Of a DNA stretch of 11,187 bases, positions 1 to 6,914 are shown one piece after another (within the stretch, counting starts at the first letter, position 1; each line of letters starts with the position of its first letter). Both the position numbers and the translations under genes were made by a program. Under the pieces are notes generated by a model, which saw only the letters and a list, made by a program, of their open reading frames with translations, had not been told where the DNA came from and ran no database searches. Origin of the DNA: JBDTLH01 sp039934875. Lineage in GTDB: Bacteria; Acidobacteriota; Terriglobia; Terriglobales; Acidobacteriaceae. Location: assembly GCA_039934875.1 (NCBI GenBank), contig JBDTLH010000222.1, positions 1 through 11,187 on the forward strand, read 5' to 3'.

Positions 1-2588
1 GGCACCAGCAGCACTCCGCCTGAGCCGAGGTCCAAATCTTTACCGGTCTGATACGCATTGTTGTAAGGAGTGAAGTAGTCCAGCACCGTGAGCGCGGGGC
101 TGAGCTTGATGACACTTTGGCCGAACAGAGTGACTCCATCGAAATCACCATTGGAGGTGGCAACATAGATGTTGCCCTCGGAATCGGAGGCGATACCGCT
201 GCCCCCCATCCAGATCGCGCCGCGGGGCCGGGGTCCGCTGTCATCGGTGATATTCCACGCCGCGGTTTGACCCAGAGAAGTGGGGTTATAGGCGAAGAGC
301 CAGCCGTGATATGGATTGGTGTCGCCCTGAGAGCCGAAGCCGATATACACGCTACCATTGGCGAGCAGCAGTCCGGGACGTTGCAATTGCTCCTTGGGCT
401 GGAAGCCTGCTGCCGTGATCACCACAGGCCCGCCAAACTTCTCGTTGCCGGTGGTGATATCAAGCGCATGCAGGCGGTGTACAACGGCAGTGCCGGAGTT
501 CTCCAACGTCTCCGCGGATACGTACAGTGTTCCCGAGGCTGGGTCGATGACCGGAGTACCGGTGATTCCGACGTGAGGATAGATGGTGCCATGGGTAAAT
601 CCCTCGGGCACGGGCGTGACCCCGGATGACAGGAAGCTCTTCTTCCACAGTTGCGAGCCACTGTCGGCGTCTAATGCGTACATCGTGTCGTTGTCGGTCC
701 CCGCAAAAAGAACATTGTGGGTCGCGTGATTGACGGTGAGTCCGGCCATGTAGAGCGGCTGTGTCCAGACTCCGCCGTCCACCGTGGTTTTGAAGAGTTT
801 TCCGAAGCTCGTGGAGTTCACATTCGACAAGGTCAGTGTGGTCTCCGCGGAATTCAAGCCCGTTCTTCCGGAGTCGTTCTTCCAGGTGGTGTAGCTAATA
901 CCGGCAGGGTTGGTCACCGTGTCGATCGCTTGCGCTGTGAATGCGGTTCCGCTTGAGGCGGTCGCCGTGATGGTGCAGGAGCCGGCATTCGCGGGCGCGG
1001 TAAAGAGGCCGCCGGAGTTGATGGTCCCGCAGGAGGCGCTCCAGTTGACTCCCGCGTTGGCGGAGAACTGCTGCGTCATATTCACGACGGTGTTTGCCGA
1101 GGGCGGCGTGATGGTGATGGGAGAGGTAATGGTTGCTGTGGTGGATGCCGTTCGGCCGGAGCCGTCGGTCGCAGTCGCCGTTACCGTGCACGCGCCGGGA
1201 ACCAGAGGGGCCGTGTAGTTACCTGAACTGTTGATGGTCCCGCAAGAGGCGGTCCAGTTGACCGGCGCTACAGGACTGGTAGCGAACTGTTGCGTCGCAT
1301 TCTCTACGACTGTAGGATTCGCAGGCGTCACGACAAACGGGGGTGGCGCACCGACCGTATCTATGGCCTGTGCAGTAAAGGCAGTACCCGTCGCAGCCGT
1401 CGCCGTGATGGTGCACGTGCCTGGGGCGTTGGGCGCAGTGAAGAGCCCGGTGGCGTCGATGGTCCCGCAGGAGGCGCTCCAATTTACTTGCACACTGGCG
1501 GTAAATTGCTGCGTTCCGCCGGCTAAGGTGGTGGCCGAAGGCGGCATGATGGAGATTGGTGAAGTGATGCTCGCTATGGTGGATGCCGTCCGGCCGGAGC
1601 CGTCGGTCGCGGTCGCTTTGACGGTGCAGGAGCCGGGGAAGAGAGGGGCGGTATAGTTACCCGAGTTGTCGATGGTTCCGCAGGTGGCGCTCCAATTAAC
1701 CGGTACGACTGGAGCGGTAGTGAATTGCAGGATTGCATTCTCTACGATCGGTGGATTGGAAGGATTCACGACGAGCTGGGGTGGCGGGCCGACTGTATCT
1801 ATGGCTATAGCAGTGAAGGCAATTCCCGTGGCCGCGGTCGCGGTGATGGTGCATGTGCCTGGGGCATTGGGCGCGGTGAAGAGTCCGGTGGTGTCAATGG
1901 CGCCGCAGGAGGCCGTCCAATTTACTTGCGCCGTAGCCGTGAATTGCTGCGTTCCCCCCGCCGGAGTGCTGGCCGAAGGCGGCATAATGGAGATTGGAGA
2001 AGTGATGGTCGCGGTGGTCGATCCCATCAGTCCGGAGCCGTCGGTCGCAGTCGCTGTGACCGTGCAGGAGCCGGGAGCCAGAGGTGCGGTGTAGTTCCCG
2101 GAGCTGTTGATGCTTCCGCAGGAGGCGGTCCAGTTGACCGGAACAACGGGGGCCGTAGTGAACTGCTGCATCGCATTCTCTACAACCGTTGGATTTAGGG
2201 GCGCCAGCACAAGCTGGCCGTTGACAATGTTGATGGTGTAGTGCGCCTTGATAAAAAAGCTGCTGTTGACCTCGCGCGCCTGTACGGTCAGCAGCGCATT
2301 CTGCGCCACAGGAACGGTGATGGTCGCATCGATGAAATTGCGATGCTGAGTGGCGTACAGCACATGATTGACGTACACCTGCATGTACTGGATTTGAATA
2401 CTGTCGGTCACGCCCGCATTCACATGGAATGTGGTTGCCACGGTGGAGTTGTTTTGCGGAGTACAGATGGTGACTGTGCGGTTAACTGGGTTCAACTGGC
2501 ACGAAGCGCCGGCAAAGAGGCTGTGCGGAAAGGAAAGCAGGGCGGCAACAAAGGCGGTAACCCGCAGGACGTGGCGCAAGCGAAGCAT
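1..2588 (-). CDS. Secreted protein with six Ig-like domains and a PQQ-like beta-propeller (partial)
   Basis: The minus frame is open from the ATG at 2588 to the left edge: 862 complete codons and no stop, so the C-terminus is missing. Residues 1-26 (MLRLRHVLRVTAFVAALLSF onward, ending LFA before GASC) look like a Sec signal peptide. Residues 27-131 are an Ig-like module starting with a TVTICTPQNNSTV stretch. Residues 132-569 are three tandem 146-residue units, each two Ig-like (BIG-type) domains. Every one of the six domains has a Cys pair 18 residues apart (SCG...G-S/T-C-T), which could form a disulfide after export. Residues 570-862 resemble a PQQ-type beta-propeller, with blades such as LFAGTDNDTMYALDADSG and GTLYVSAETLENSG. 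Such proteins are common in Acidobacteriota; the substrate is unknown. The start is supported by an AAGGAGA site 6 nt upstream. The coding strand is certain: the opposite strand has only fragmented frames. Role inferred as extracellular or envelope-associated; no enzymatic activity can be assigned. Confidence 0.9.
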   Translation of the reverse strand, partial: MLRLRHVLRVTAFVAALLSFPHSLFAGASCQLNPVNRTVTICTPQNNSTVATTFHVNAGVTDSIQIQYMQVYVNHVLYATQHRNFIDATITVPVAQNALLTVQAREVNSSFFIKAHYTINIVNGQLVLAPLNPTVVENAMQQFTTAPVVPVNWTASCGSINSSGNYTAPLAPGSCTVTATATDGSGLMGSTTATITSPISIMPPSASTPAGGTQQFTATAQVNWTASCGAIDTTGLFTAPNAPGTCTITATAATGIAFTAIAIDTVGPPPQLVVNPSNPPIVENAILQFTTAPVVPVNWSATCGTIDNSGNYTAPLFPGSCTVKATATDGSGRTASTIASITSPISIMPPSATTLAGGTQQFTASVQVNWSASCGTIDATGLFTAPNAPGTCTITATAATGTAFTAQAIDTVGAPPPFVVTPANPTVVENATQQFATSPVAPVNWTASCGTINSSGNYTAPLVPGACTVTATATDGSGRTASTTATITSPITITPPSANTVVNMTQQFSANAGVNWSASCGTINSGGLFTAPANAGSCTITATASSGTAFTAQAIDTVTNPAGISYTTWKNDSGRTGLNSAETTLTLSNVNSTSFGKLFKTTVDGGVWTQPLYMAGLTVNHATHNVLFAGTDNDTMYALDADSGSQLWKKSFLSSGVTPVPEGFTHGTIYPHVGITGTPVIDPASGTLYVSAETLENSGTAVVHRLHALDITTGNEKFGGPVVITAAGFQPKEQLQRPGLLLANGSVYIGFGSQGDTNPYHGWLFAYNPTSLGQTAAWNITDDSGPRPRGAIWMGGSGIASDSEGNIYVATSNGDFDGVTLFGQSVIKLSPALTVLDYFTPYNNAYQTGKDLDLGSGGVLLV
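882..2195 (-). repeat. Three tandem 438-bp in-frame repeats (146 residues each)
   Basis: Anchors recur exactly 438 bp apart. GCATTCTCTAC starts at 1297, 1735 and 2173. The segment beginning AATTTACTTG starts at 1481 and 1919, with its counterpart at 1043. Unit 1 is 2195-1758, unit 2 is 1757-1320 and unit 3 is 1319-882, in coding order, matching residues 132-277, 278-423 and 424-569. Each unit has an A domain (starting NPTVVENA or similar, ending in ITSPI) and a B domain (ending AIDTV). Units 1 and 2 are closest; unit 3 has a more divergent B half. Equal length without indels points to duplication by recombination under selection for frame. Confidence 0.93.
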
Positions 2589-2594
2589 GGCAGT

Positions 2595-2601
2595 TCTCCT
2601 T
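2595..2601 (-). promoter_or_regulatory. Ribosome binding site of the Ig-like/beta-propeller gene
   Basis: On the minus strand AAGGAGA lies 6 nt before the ATG at 2588. It is among the best Shine-Dalgarno matches in the window and fixes the start of the partial gene, for which no long complete frame exists inside the window. Confidence 0.8.
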
Positions 2602-2631
2602 GAGTGGCGAGCAAAGACTCTGAGTGTCCGG

Positions 2632-2661
2632 AATATCGCTTCGTCTGGGAAGACGTTGCAA
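2632..2661 (-). promoter_or_regulatory. Candidate sigma70-type promoter for the Ig-like/beta-propeller gene
   Basis: On the minus strand TTGCAA (2661-2656) is followed after 18 nt by GATATT (2637-2632). Transcription would start near 2625 and give a leader of roughly 37 nt that includes the AAGGAGA site. Both hexamers are imperfect, so this is a position-based guess. Confidence 0.35.
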
Positions 2662-2820
2662 GTCCGAGACTTTGCCTTCTGGATAGCAAGCCGAATGCCA
2701 ATCAGCGATTTGCATTCTGAATGTGAGTTCCGAACTCCGCCAAAGCAGTCACTTAGCAACTTGTGGCCCGGAATACAGCGCGACAGCCACTTCATTTGTG
2801 CAATTTGCAGAAAGGAAATG

Positions 2821-2864
2821 GAAATCATTTTCCCTCGCAGTACAGGGGAGAGAAATCATTTTCC
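2821..2864. promoter_or_regulatory. Two direct copies of a 13-bp near-palindrome, possible operator
   Basis: GAAATCATTTTCC occurs at 2821-2833 and again at 2852-2864, 31 bp apart, close to three helical turns. Each copy is itself a rough dyad (GAAA...TTTC). The pair lies about mid-way between the divergent genes starting at 2588 and 3098. The spacing fits a regulator bound on one face of the helix, but no cognate regulator is encoded in the window. The rest of 2603-3058 has no convincing gene; the plus frame through it has neither a credible start nor recognisable content. Confidence 0.35.
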
Positions 2865-2943
2865 TAAGTACCAGCCTGGAAACTGCAACTTCCGCCCGCC
2901 GCCTTTTGCCGAAAGCATTCGGAAAACGTATTGGTTCCGTGCT

Positions 2944-2957
2944 CATGCGAGCGCATG
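2944..2957. promoter_or_regulatory. Perfect 14-bp inverted repeat, possible operator
   Basis: CATGCG-AG-CGCATG has perfect 6-bp arms around 2 nt. It sits about 140 bp upstream of the secreted protein gene at 3098, next to an AT-rich stretch (2970-3010) with several TAATT elements. A protein-binding site is more likely than an RNA hairpin because a 2-nt loop is too tight. Chance cannot be excluded for a dyad this short. Confidence 0.3.
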
Positions 2958-3058
2958 GATTCGCGAGGTAATTACCATCAATTACTATGCTGTAAATTGC
3001 TTAATTATGCGCTGGCGAAAGCCTTAATTCCTAGCATCGAGGAACTTGGCAATTGTGC

Positions 3059-3086
3059 TTGCAAATAATCGTACGAATGATATAGT
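3059..3086 (+). promoter_or_regulatory. Candidate promoter of the secreted protein gene at 3098
   Basis: TTGCAA (3059-3064), a 16-nt spacer and TATAGT (3081-3086) form a reasonable sigma70-type promoter. Transcription would begin near 3093, only about 5 nt before the ATG. No Shine-Dalgarno sequence precedes that ATG (GTGGCGCACACCC), so the mRNA may be leaderless. The putative -35 hexamer is the same TTGCAA as in the candidate promoter of the divergent gene. Confidence 0.4.
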
Positions 3087-3097
3087 GGCGCACACCC

Positions 3098-3811
3098 ATG
3101 AAAATCAAATCAGCTTTACTTCTTCTCCCCCTCCTCGGTGTGCTTAGCACCGTCGCCTTAGCCCAAACAACTTATAGCAATGTTGACGATATGTCCGGCT
3201 GGACTGCGCAAGTAGATATCTGGGCAAAAGGAGCCCACCTACCGATCTATAGCTTCACGCAACACGACATGACCCACACCCTGGACGGAGATGGGGCGTA
3301 TAACTTCGCCCTGCTGGGCGGCGCAAGCTACTCCAATGTTCTGTTCCACAAATCTCTGGGCACTAACTCAGGCCAGGGCACACAGTTCACGCTGGACATG
3401 ATGCTCTTCATTGACCATCCTGAGAACTCGCAGGCGCTGGAATTTGCGGTGCTGCAATCCCATGGCAAAAAGTGGTACAAGTTCTCCACGCAGGCGCAGT
3501 TCTCAGGCGGGGTTTGGCGCGCATGGAGCGGCGGCACAACGCACCACTGGGTGGCCTCGACCGCATCCTGCCCGCGGTTCCCGGCAATGACCTGGAACCA
3601 CCTCGTCTTCGAGTACGAGATTGTCAACGACCAGACCCATTTCATCTCAGTGAGCGTGAACGGCAACAAGCAGTACATGAACCTGTATGAGACGCCTGAG
3701 TCCCTGGCGCACGCTTCGGAGAACATTACTACCCACTTTCAGATCGACGGCAACAGGGCCGAGGCGCCTTACAAGGTGTGGATTGATAAGCTCAACGTAA
3801 CGACAAATTAG
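3098..3811 (+). CDS. Secreted protein of unknown function, probable beta-sandwich
   Basis: A 237-residue protein. Residues 1-23 (MKIKSALLLLPLLGVLSTVA then LAQ) form a typical Sec signal peptide with predicted cleavage after Ala-Gln or just before it. The mature part is rich in aromatic and polar residues with alternating hydrophobic strands, such as FTLDMMLFIDHPENSQALEF, WNHLVFEYEIV and HFISVSVNGNKQYMNLYE. This suggests a jelly-roll or concanavalin-like beta-sandwich, inferred from strand pattern only. The ending KVWIDKLNV resembles the last strand of such folds. There is one Cys in the mature protein and no catalytic motif that I recognise. Acidobacteriota encode many short secreted proteins beginning with a similar (S)NVDDMSGW-like segment after the signal peptide. 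It is monocistronic: transcribed away from the Ig-like/beta-propeller gene and convergent with the glycosyltransferase. The start has no clear ribosome binding site, but the signal peptide fixes it. Confidence 0.85.
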   Translation: MKIKSALLLLPLLGVLSTVALAQTTYSNVDDMSGWTAQVDIWAKGAHLPIYSFTQHDMTHTLDGDGAYNFALLGGASYSNVLFHKSLGTNSGQGTQFTLDMMLFIDHPENSQALEFAVLQSHGKKWYKFSTQAQFSGGVWRAWSGGTTHHWVASTASCPRFPAMTWNHLVFEYEIVNDQTHFISVSVNGNKQYMNLYETPESLAHASENITTHFQIDGNRAEAPYKVWIDKLNVTTN

Positions 3812-3879
3812 CTTCTCGTTAGAGGCGGAAGCGGATGCTATATCCGGACTTGCGCGCACTTTCTAAAGAAGGAATATGG

Positions 3880-3916
3880 CTCCGGGGCCGTAGCAGGGAA
3901 GGCTACGGCCCCGGAG
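3880..3916. terminator. Perfect 15-bp hairpin between convergent genes, possible bidirectional terminator
   Basis: CTCCGGGGCCGTAGC (3880-3894) pairs perfectly with GCTACGGCCCCGGAG (3902-3916) around a 7-nt loop. It lies 69 nt after the stop of the secreted protein gene and faces the end of the glycosyltransferase. There is no T-tract on either side, so it is not a classical intrinsic terminator. A dispersed palindromic (REP-like) unit is an alternative reading. Confidence 0.5.
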
Positions 3917-3943
3917 TCGTCCCGCGGGTACAGCACATGTGAA

Positions 3944-4066
3944 TAGGCTGAGGAGGGGGCTAGGGAAGCTCTGACCAAGTTTATCAAGTACCCCAGCGGC
4001 TAAGGCCAGCCCCTTTTCAGTGACTTATGCCCGGGTGAAACCGGAGGTCCTAGCAACCGCAGCCTA
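3944..4066. other. Structured gene-free segment: candidate RNA or dispersed intergenic repeat
   Basis: No protein gene covers this stretch, but it contains long complementary segments. CTGAGGAGGGGGCT (3948-3961) pairs with AGCCCCTTTTCAG (4008-4020) over 13 pairs, two of them G-T, with one bulged G. Inside it, GGC-TAAG-GCC (3998-4007) forms a small hairpin. Downstream, CCGG-GTGAAA-CCGG (4031-4044) forms another. TAGGCTG (3944-3950) is also perfectly complementary to CAGCCTA (4060-4066), sharing three bases with the first stem, so the two are partly exclusive. This could be a non-coding RNA, an alternative-structure 3' UTR, or a non-autonomous repeat of the palindromic kind common between acidobacterial genes. 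I do not recognise a known RNA family and see no good promoter on either strand. Confidence 0.4.
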
Positions 4067-4092
4067 CCAAAGGGTGCAAACCAGATCGCTGA

Positions 4093-5274
4093 TCAGAGTC
4101 TCCGGAACGTTGGGCGACTACTGCGTATGTCGTGAAGGCTATAGCGGGTGCCGCGCCATTCGATACCGCCGGTCCAGAGGGTGACGATCATGGAGCGCAG
4201 CATGGCGTAGAGGAAGAGCGCGGCAGCCACAGGATGGGTGAACATATAAAGCGCGTGGATGTTCAGCGTGCGCGCCATACCGATGTACTGCGTCCAGATA
4301 ACCGCGATGGCGAGCAGAAACGGCAGCTTGGCGATGCCGGGCGCGAACACCGCGCCGAAGTAGGGACCGAGCAGGATGCAGGCGACGCCCAGCATTTGGA
4401 ATAGTAGTTTGCCGGTGCGGAAGCCGGAGAGGGCGAAGGCGTTTTTGGTGAGGCCGCGAATGACGCCGAGCGCACCTTCGGCCCAGCGTAGTTGGACGAG
4501 ATCACGTCCGTAGGCGGCGCGCTGTTCGCAGCCGAAGCGTTTGATGCGCTCGCCCAGCATCATATCGTCGAGTACGGCGAGGCGCAGGGCTTGGTAAGTA
4601 CCAATCGCCTCGTAGGCGGAGCGGCGTACCAGGTTGAATGCTCCGACGCCGAGATGCTCATTTGAATCGGGATCGGCGACCTTCCAGGCACGATGCTCAA
4701 AGATAAAAAGCGTTTGGAAGAGCGCGATCATCATGGTCTCGCCGAAGCTCTGGAGCAGCAGGGTGGGAAAGAGGACGAGATGGTCGGCCTGCTCGGATTC
4801 CAGATAATTGACCGCGCGCACCAAGGCCTGCGGCGCGAAGAGCACGTCTCCATCGGTGAAGAGGAGGTAGTCGCTCGCTTGTTGCTGCGCGCCCAACCAC
4901 ATGGCGTGGGTCTTACCCAGCCACCCCTCCGGCAATTCAGTGATGTGGAGCACGCTGAGGCGGGTGGGAAATTCCTGTTGCAAGCGGTCCATAATCGCTC
5001 CCGTCGCGTCGCTGGAGCGGTCATTAACCGCGACAATCCGCAGATTGGGATAGAACGAGCGGACCAGGGAGCGCAGGCAGGCCTCGATTTTCTTCTCTTC
5101 ATCGCGCGCGGGGACGACCACCAGCAATCGGGGAAGGCGGTTCCAGGATTCCGGGCCAACACTCCACGCTGGCTCATTCAGATCAGCCAGCGAGCGGAAT
5201 CCGATGGCGGCCTGGGTCACGTAATAGAGCCACACGCAGAGTTCGACCATGCCCCACAGCCAGAACCAGATCAC
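4093..5274 (-). CDS. Membrane-anchored family 2 glycosyltransferase (HpnB/CrtQ-like)
   Basis: With the GTG at 5274 the protein has 393 residues. Residues 1-25 are a hydrophobic N-terminal anchor. A GT-A domain follows: VVVPARDEE (52-60), NDRSSD (84-89, nucleotide-binding Asp85), PEGWLGKTHA (115-124), the metal-binding DGD triad (141-143), LDDMMLG (235-241, probable catalytic Asp pair) and QLRW (261-264), the Q/RxxRW-like motif. About four C-terminal membrane segments follow from roughly residue 285, ending with GGIEWRGTRYSL. This arrangement is typical of GT2 enzymes such as HpnB (hopanoid-associated) and CrtQ (carotenoid-acid glycosyltransferase). The acceptor is unknown, but a membrane lipid is likely. 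The start overlaps the MFS stop as GTGA, so translation is probably coupled; no Shine-Dalgarno sequence precedes it. The frame stays open upstream to 5805, but that part overlaps the MFS gene out of frame and is arginine/proline-rich antisense-like sequence, so it is excluded. The internal ATG at residue 9 is an alternative start. Confidence 0.88.
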   Translation of the reverse strand: MIWFWLWGMVELCVWLYYVTQAAIGFRSLADLNEPAWSVGPESWNRLPRLLVVVPARDEEKKIEACLRSLVRSFYPNLRIVAVNDRSSDATGAIMDRLQQEFPTRLSVLHITELPEGWLGKTHAMWLGAQQQASDYLLFTDGDVLFAPQALVRAVNYLESEQADHLVLFPTLLLQSFGETMMIALFQTLFIFEHRAWKVADPDSNEHLGVGAFNLVRRSAYEAIGTYQALRLAVLDDMMLGERIKRFGCEQRAAYGRDLVQLRWAEGALGVIRGLTKNAFALSGFRTGKLLFQMLGVACILLGPYFGAVFAPGIAKLPFLLAIAVIWTQYIGMARTLNIHALYMFTHPVAAALFLYAMLRSMIVTLWTGGIEWRGTRYSLHDIRSSRPTFRRL

Positions 5275-6518
5275 GCGTGTGCCCGGGAGGAGGGGAGGTC
5301 GGGAACGGGTGCATGGCGCGCTCCCCAGAAGACGAAGAGGGCGGAGAGCGCGATGGCCACGAAGGCGGGAATAAATCCGGTGGCGAGGTTGGAGTGGTCG
5401 GCGATCTTGCCGATGAGGGTGGGCGAGCTGGCGTCCCCCAGCAGGTGGATGATGAAAATGTTGACGGCGACCGCCCCGGCGCGCACCTTGGCGTCCACGG
5501 AATTGACGATGGCGGTGTTCATGGGGCCGGTGTTCAGGAAGAGCAGAAAGAGGGCGATCGAGATTGAGGGAAACATCCAGGCCGCCGGTCCGAAGAAGAC
5601 CAGTACGGCGAAGGGACAGCACGCCAGCATGGACCAGCCAGAGAGCAGGTAATAGGCGCGATGATCGCGCTTGAGCCACGCATCGCCGAGCCAGCCGCCG
5701 ACCGCCGTGCCGGCGATTCCGGTTGCGACCGCGATGGCGCCGAAGATCAGGGTGGCGCGGGAGAGCGGGATGCCGCGCGAACGGTAGAGGTAGGTCGGCA
5801 TCCACACGCTCATGCCGCCAATGGCGAAGGTGTACATCGCCATCCCCAGAGTGGCGGTGAGAAACGCGGAATTTTTTAGAAGCCGCGACAATTTTACGCG
5901 CTCAGGCGAGGGGGCGATGGTATCAAAGACACCGCGCGGCGGCTCCTTCAGGAAAAACAGCAGCAGGGCGATGATCATGCCGGGCACGGCGCAGACATAG
6001 AAGGGAGAGCGCCAGCCATAGCGGGTTCCGAGTTGCCCGCCGATGATGTAGCCGAGCGCGGCGCCGACGGGAATTGCAAGATAGAAGAGGGAGAGAATGC
6101 GTCCGCGGCGCTCTTGGGGAAACAGATCGGCGATGTAGGCGGGAGCGATGGCCACGAATGTCGCCTCGCCGATGCCCACCACGATGTGCCGGATGAGCAG
6201 CTCTGTGTAGGTATGGGTGAGCGCGGTGAGCAGGGTGGCCGCGCTCCAGATCATGGCGCCGGTAATGATCAGGTTGCGGCGGGAGTAGTGGTCGGCAATC
6301 CATCCGGTGAGCGGGCTCGCGACCATGTAACAGAGAAAAAACGCGGTCGTCAGAAATCCGATCTGGGCGTCGTTTTTGTGAAACTCCTGCTGTACCAGGG
6401 GCTGCACCCCCGCGAGGATGTAGCGATCGATGTAGTTGAGGAAATTAAGCGAGGTGAGCAGGGCCAGAGCCAGCAGGGGACGGACTCCGGCTTCGAGCAC
6501 GCTGGAGCGCGACGGCAT
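5271..6518 (-). CDS. MFS transporter, spinster-like
   Basis: From the ATG at 6518 the protein has 415 residues and about twelve hydrophobic segments. The first helix carries NYIDR (28-32). The loop between helices 2 and 3 has the MFS signature GWIADHYSRR (72-81, G-x3-D-x3-RR). Helix 4 contains R110 and the GIGEA segment (115-119). NYIDR near the N-terminus, together with RHIVVGIGEA and AYIADLFPQERRGR, is typical of the spinster branch of the major facilitator superfamily, whose studied animal members export lysolipids and sphingosine-1-phosphate. The bacterial substrate is not known. The start is chosen because ATG overlaps the queF stop (TAATG, one shared base); the frame extends upstream to 6605 inside queF, which is unlikely. 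Its 3' end overlaps the glycosyltransferase start by 4 nt. The order transporter then lipid-type glycosyltransferase suggests work on one lipid or glycoconjugate, which is inference from position only. Confidence 0.88.
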   Translation of the reverse strand: MPSRSSVLEAGVRPLLALALLTSLNFLNYIDRYILAGVQPLVQQEFHKNDAQIGFLTTAFFLCYMVASPLTGWIADHYSRRNLIITGAMIWSAATLLTALTHTYTELLIRHIVVGIGEATFVAIAPAYIADLFPQERRGRILSLFYLAIPVGAALGYIIGGQLGTRYGWRSPFYVCAVPGMIIALLLFFLKEPPRGVFDTIAPSPERVKLSRLLKNSAFLTATLGMAMYTFAIGGMSVWMPTYLYRSRGIPLSRATLIFGAIAVATGIAGTAVGGWLGDAWLKRDHRAYYLLSGWSMLACCPFAVLVFFGPAAWMFPSISIALFLLFLNTGPMNTAIVNSVDAKVRAGAVAVNIFIIHLLGDASSPTLIGKIADHSNLATGFIPAFVAIALSALFVFWGARHAPVPDLPSSRAHA

Positions 6519-6910
6519 TATGCAGCCTGAGGACGCGGCCAGCGCGCCTCGACGACGGTCGCAATACCGCCGCGGGGACGGAAGTCTCCTTTGACCACCG
6601 CCCACACCGGATCGGCGGCGCGGGCCACGTCTTCAAGCACGCGGTTGACGATATTTTCCTGAAAGATGCCGAGGTTGCGGTACTCCGTCAGATATTCCTT
6701 GAACGACTTAAGCTCCAGGCACTTGTCGCGCGGCATGTAGCGCAGGGTGAGCGCGCCGAAGTCGGGCAGTCCGGTCTTGGGGCAGACGGAGGTGAACTCC
6801 GGAATGTCAATCAGTATCTCGTATGCGGGAAACTGGTTGGGCCAGCACTCAATTTCGGGGAAGGAGTGGTCGAGTCCGGATTTAGCGTGGCTTTCGGTGT
6901 AGCGCGGCAT
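6518..6910 (-). CDS. queF: NADPH-dependent 7-cyano-7-deazaguanine reductase (preQ0 reductase)
   Basis: The enzyme reduces the nitrile of preQ0 to the aminomethyl group of preQ1 in queuosine tRNA modification, in the cytoplasm. At 130 residues it matches the short (type I, Bacillus-like) QueF. TSVCPKTGLPDFG holds the nucleophile Cys43, which forms the thioimide, and the proton donor Asp50. ELKSFKEYLTEYRNLGIFQE (66-85) is the QueF NADPH-binding motif, ending in the substrate-binding Glu85. The Cys-Asp spacing of 7 and Cys-Glu spacing of 42 equal those of B. subtilis QueF (Cys55, Asp62, Glu97). Gln84 replaces the His often found before that Glu. None of queC, queD or queE is nearby, so the rest of the pathway must lie elsewhere. 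The start MPRYTESHAK fits acidobacterial homologues I recall; no ribosome binding site is evident (CTGTCCTC precedes ATG). It overlaps the MFS start by one base. Confidence 0.95.
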   Translation of the reverse strand: MPRYTESHAKSGLDHSFPEIECWPNQFPAYEILIDIPEFTSVCPKTGLPDFGALTLRYMPRDKCLELKSFKEYLTEYRNLGIFQENIVNRVLEDVARAADPVWAVVKGDFRPRGGIATVVEARWPRPQAA

Positions 6911-6914
6911 GAGG

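Noticed and set aside
910..2198. Several plus-strand open frames of about 80-157 codons that look repetitive
   Set aside because: They are shadows of the 438-bp repeats in the minus-strand Ig-like gene. Their recurrence reflects the DNA repeat rather than separate genes.
2431..3027. Plus-strand open frame of 198 codons running from the Ig-like gene into the divergent intergenic region
   Set aside because: It starts inside the antisense of a signal-peptide coding region, crosses both candidate promoters and shows no domain or plausible ribosome binding site.
4027..4070. Resemblance of the CCGGGTGAAACCGG and AGGTCC...GCAGCC region to a cobalamin riboswitch core or an SRP RNA tip
   Set aside because: The SRP tetraloop and its pairing bases are missing, the cobalamin core is only partly matched, and the location is downstream of both adjacent genes rather than in a leader. 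It is kept only as part of the unassigned structured segment.
4693..5652. Long plus-strand open frame of 319 codons opposite the GT2 and MFS genes
   Set aside because: Antisense shadow caused by GC-rich codon use. It has no recognisable motif and both minus-strand genes show strong family signatures.
5275..5805. N-terminal extension of the glycosyltransferase frame to an ATG at 5805, giving 570 residues
   Set aside because: This part overlaps the well-supported MFS gene in another frame and is rich in Arg, Pro and His without domain features. The GTG at 5274 gives a normal-length GT2 protein and the usual GTGA overlap.
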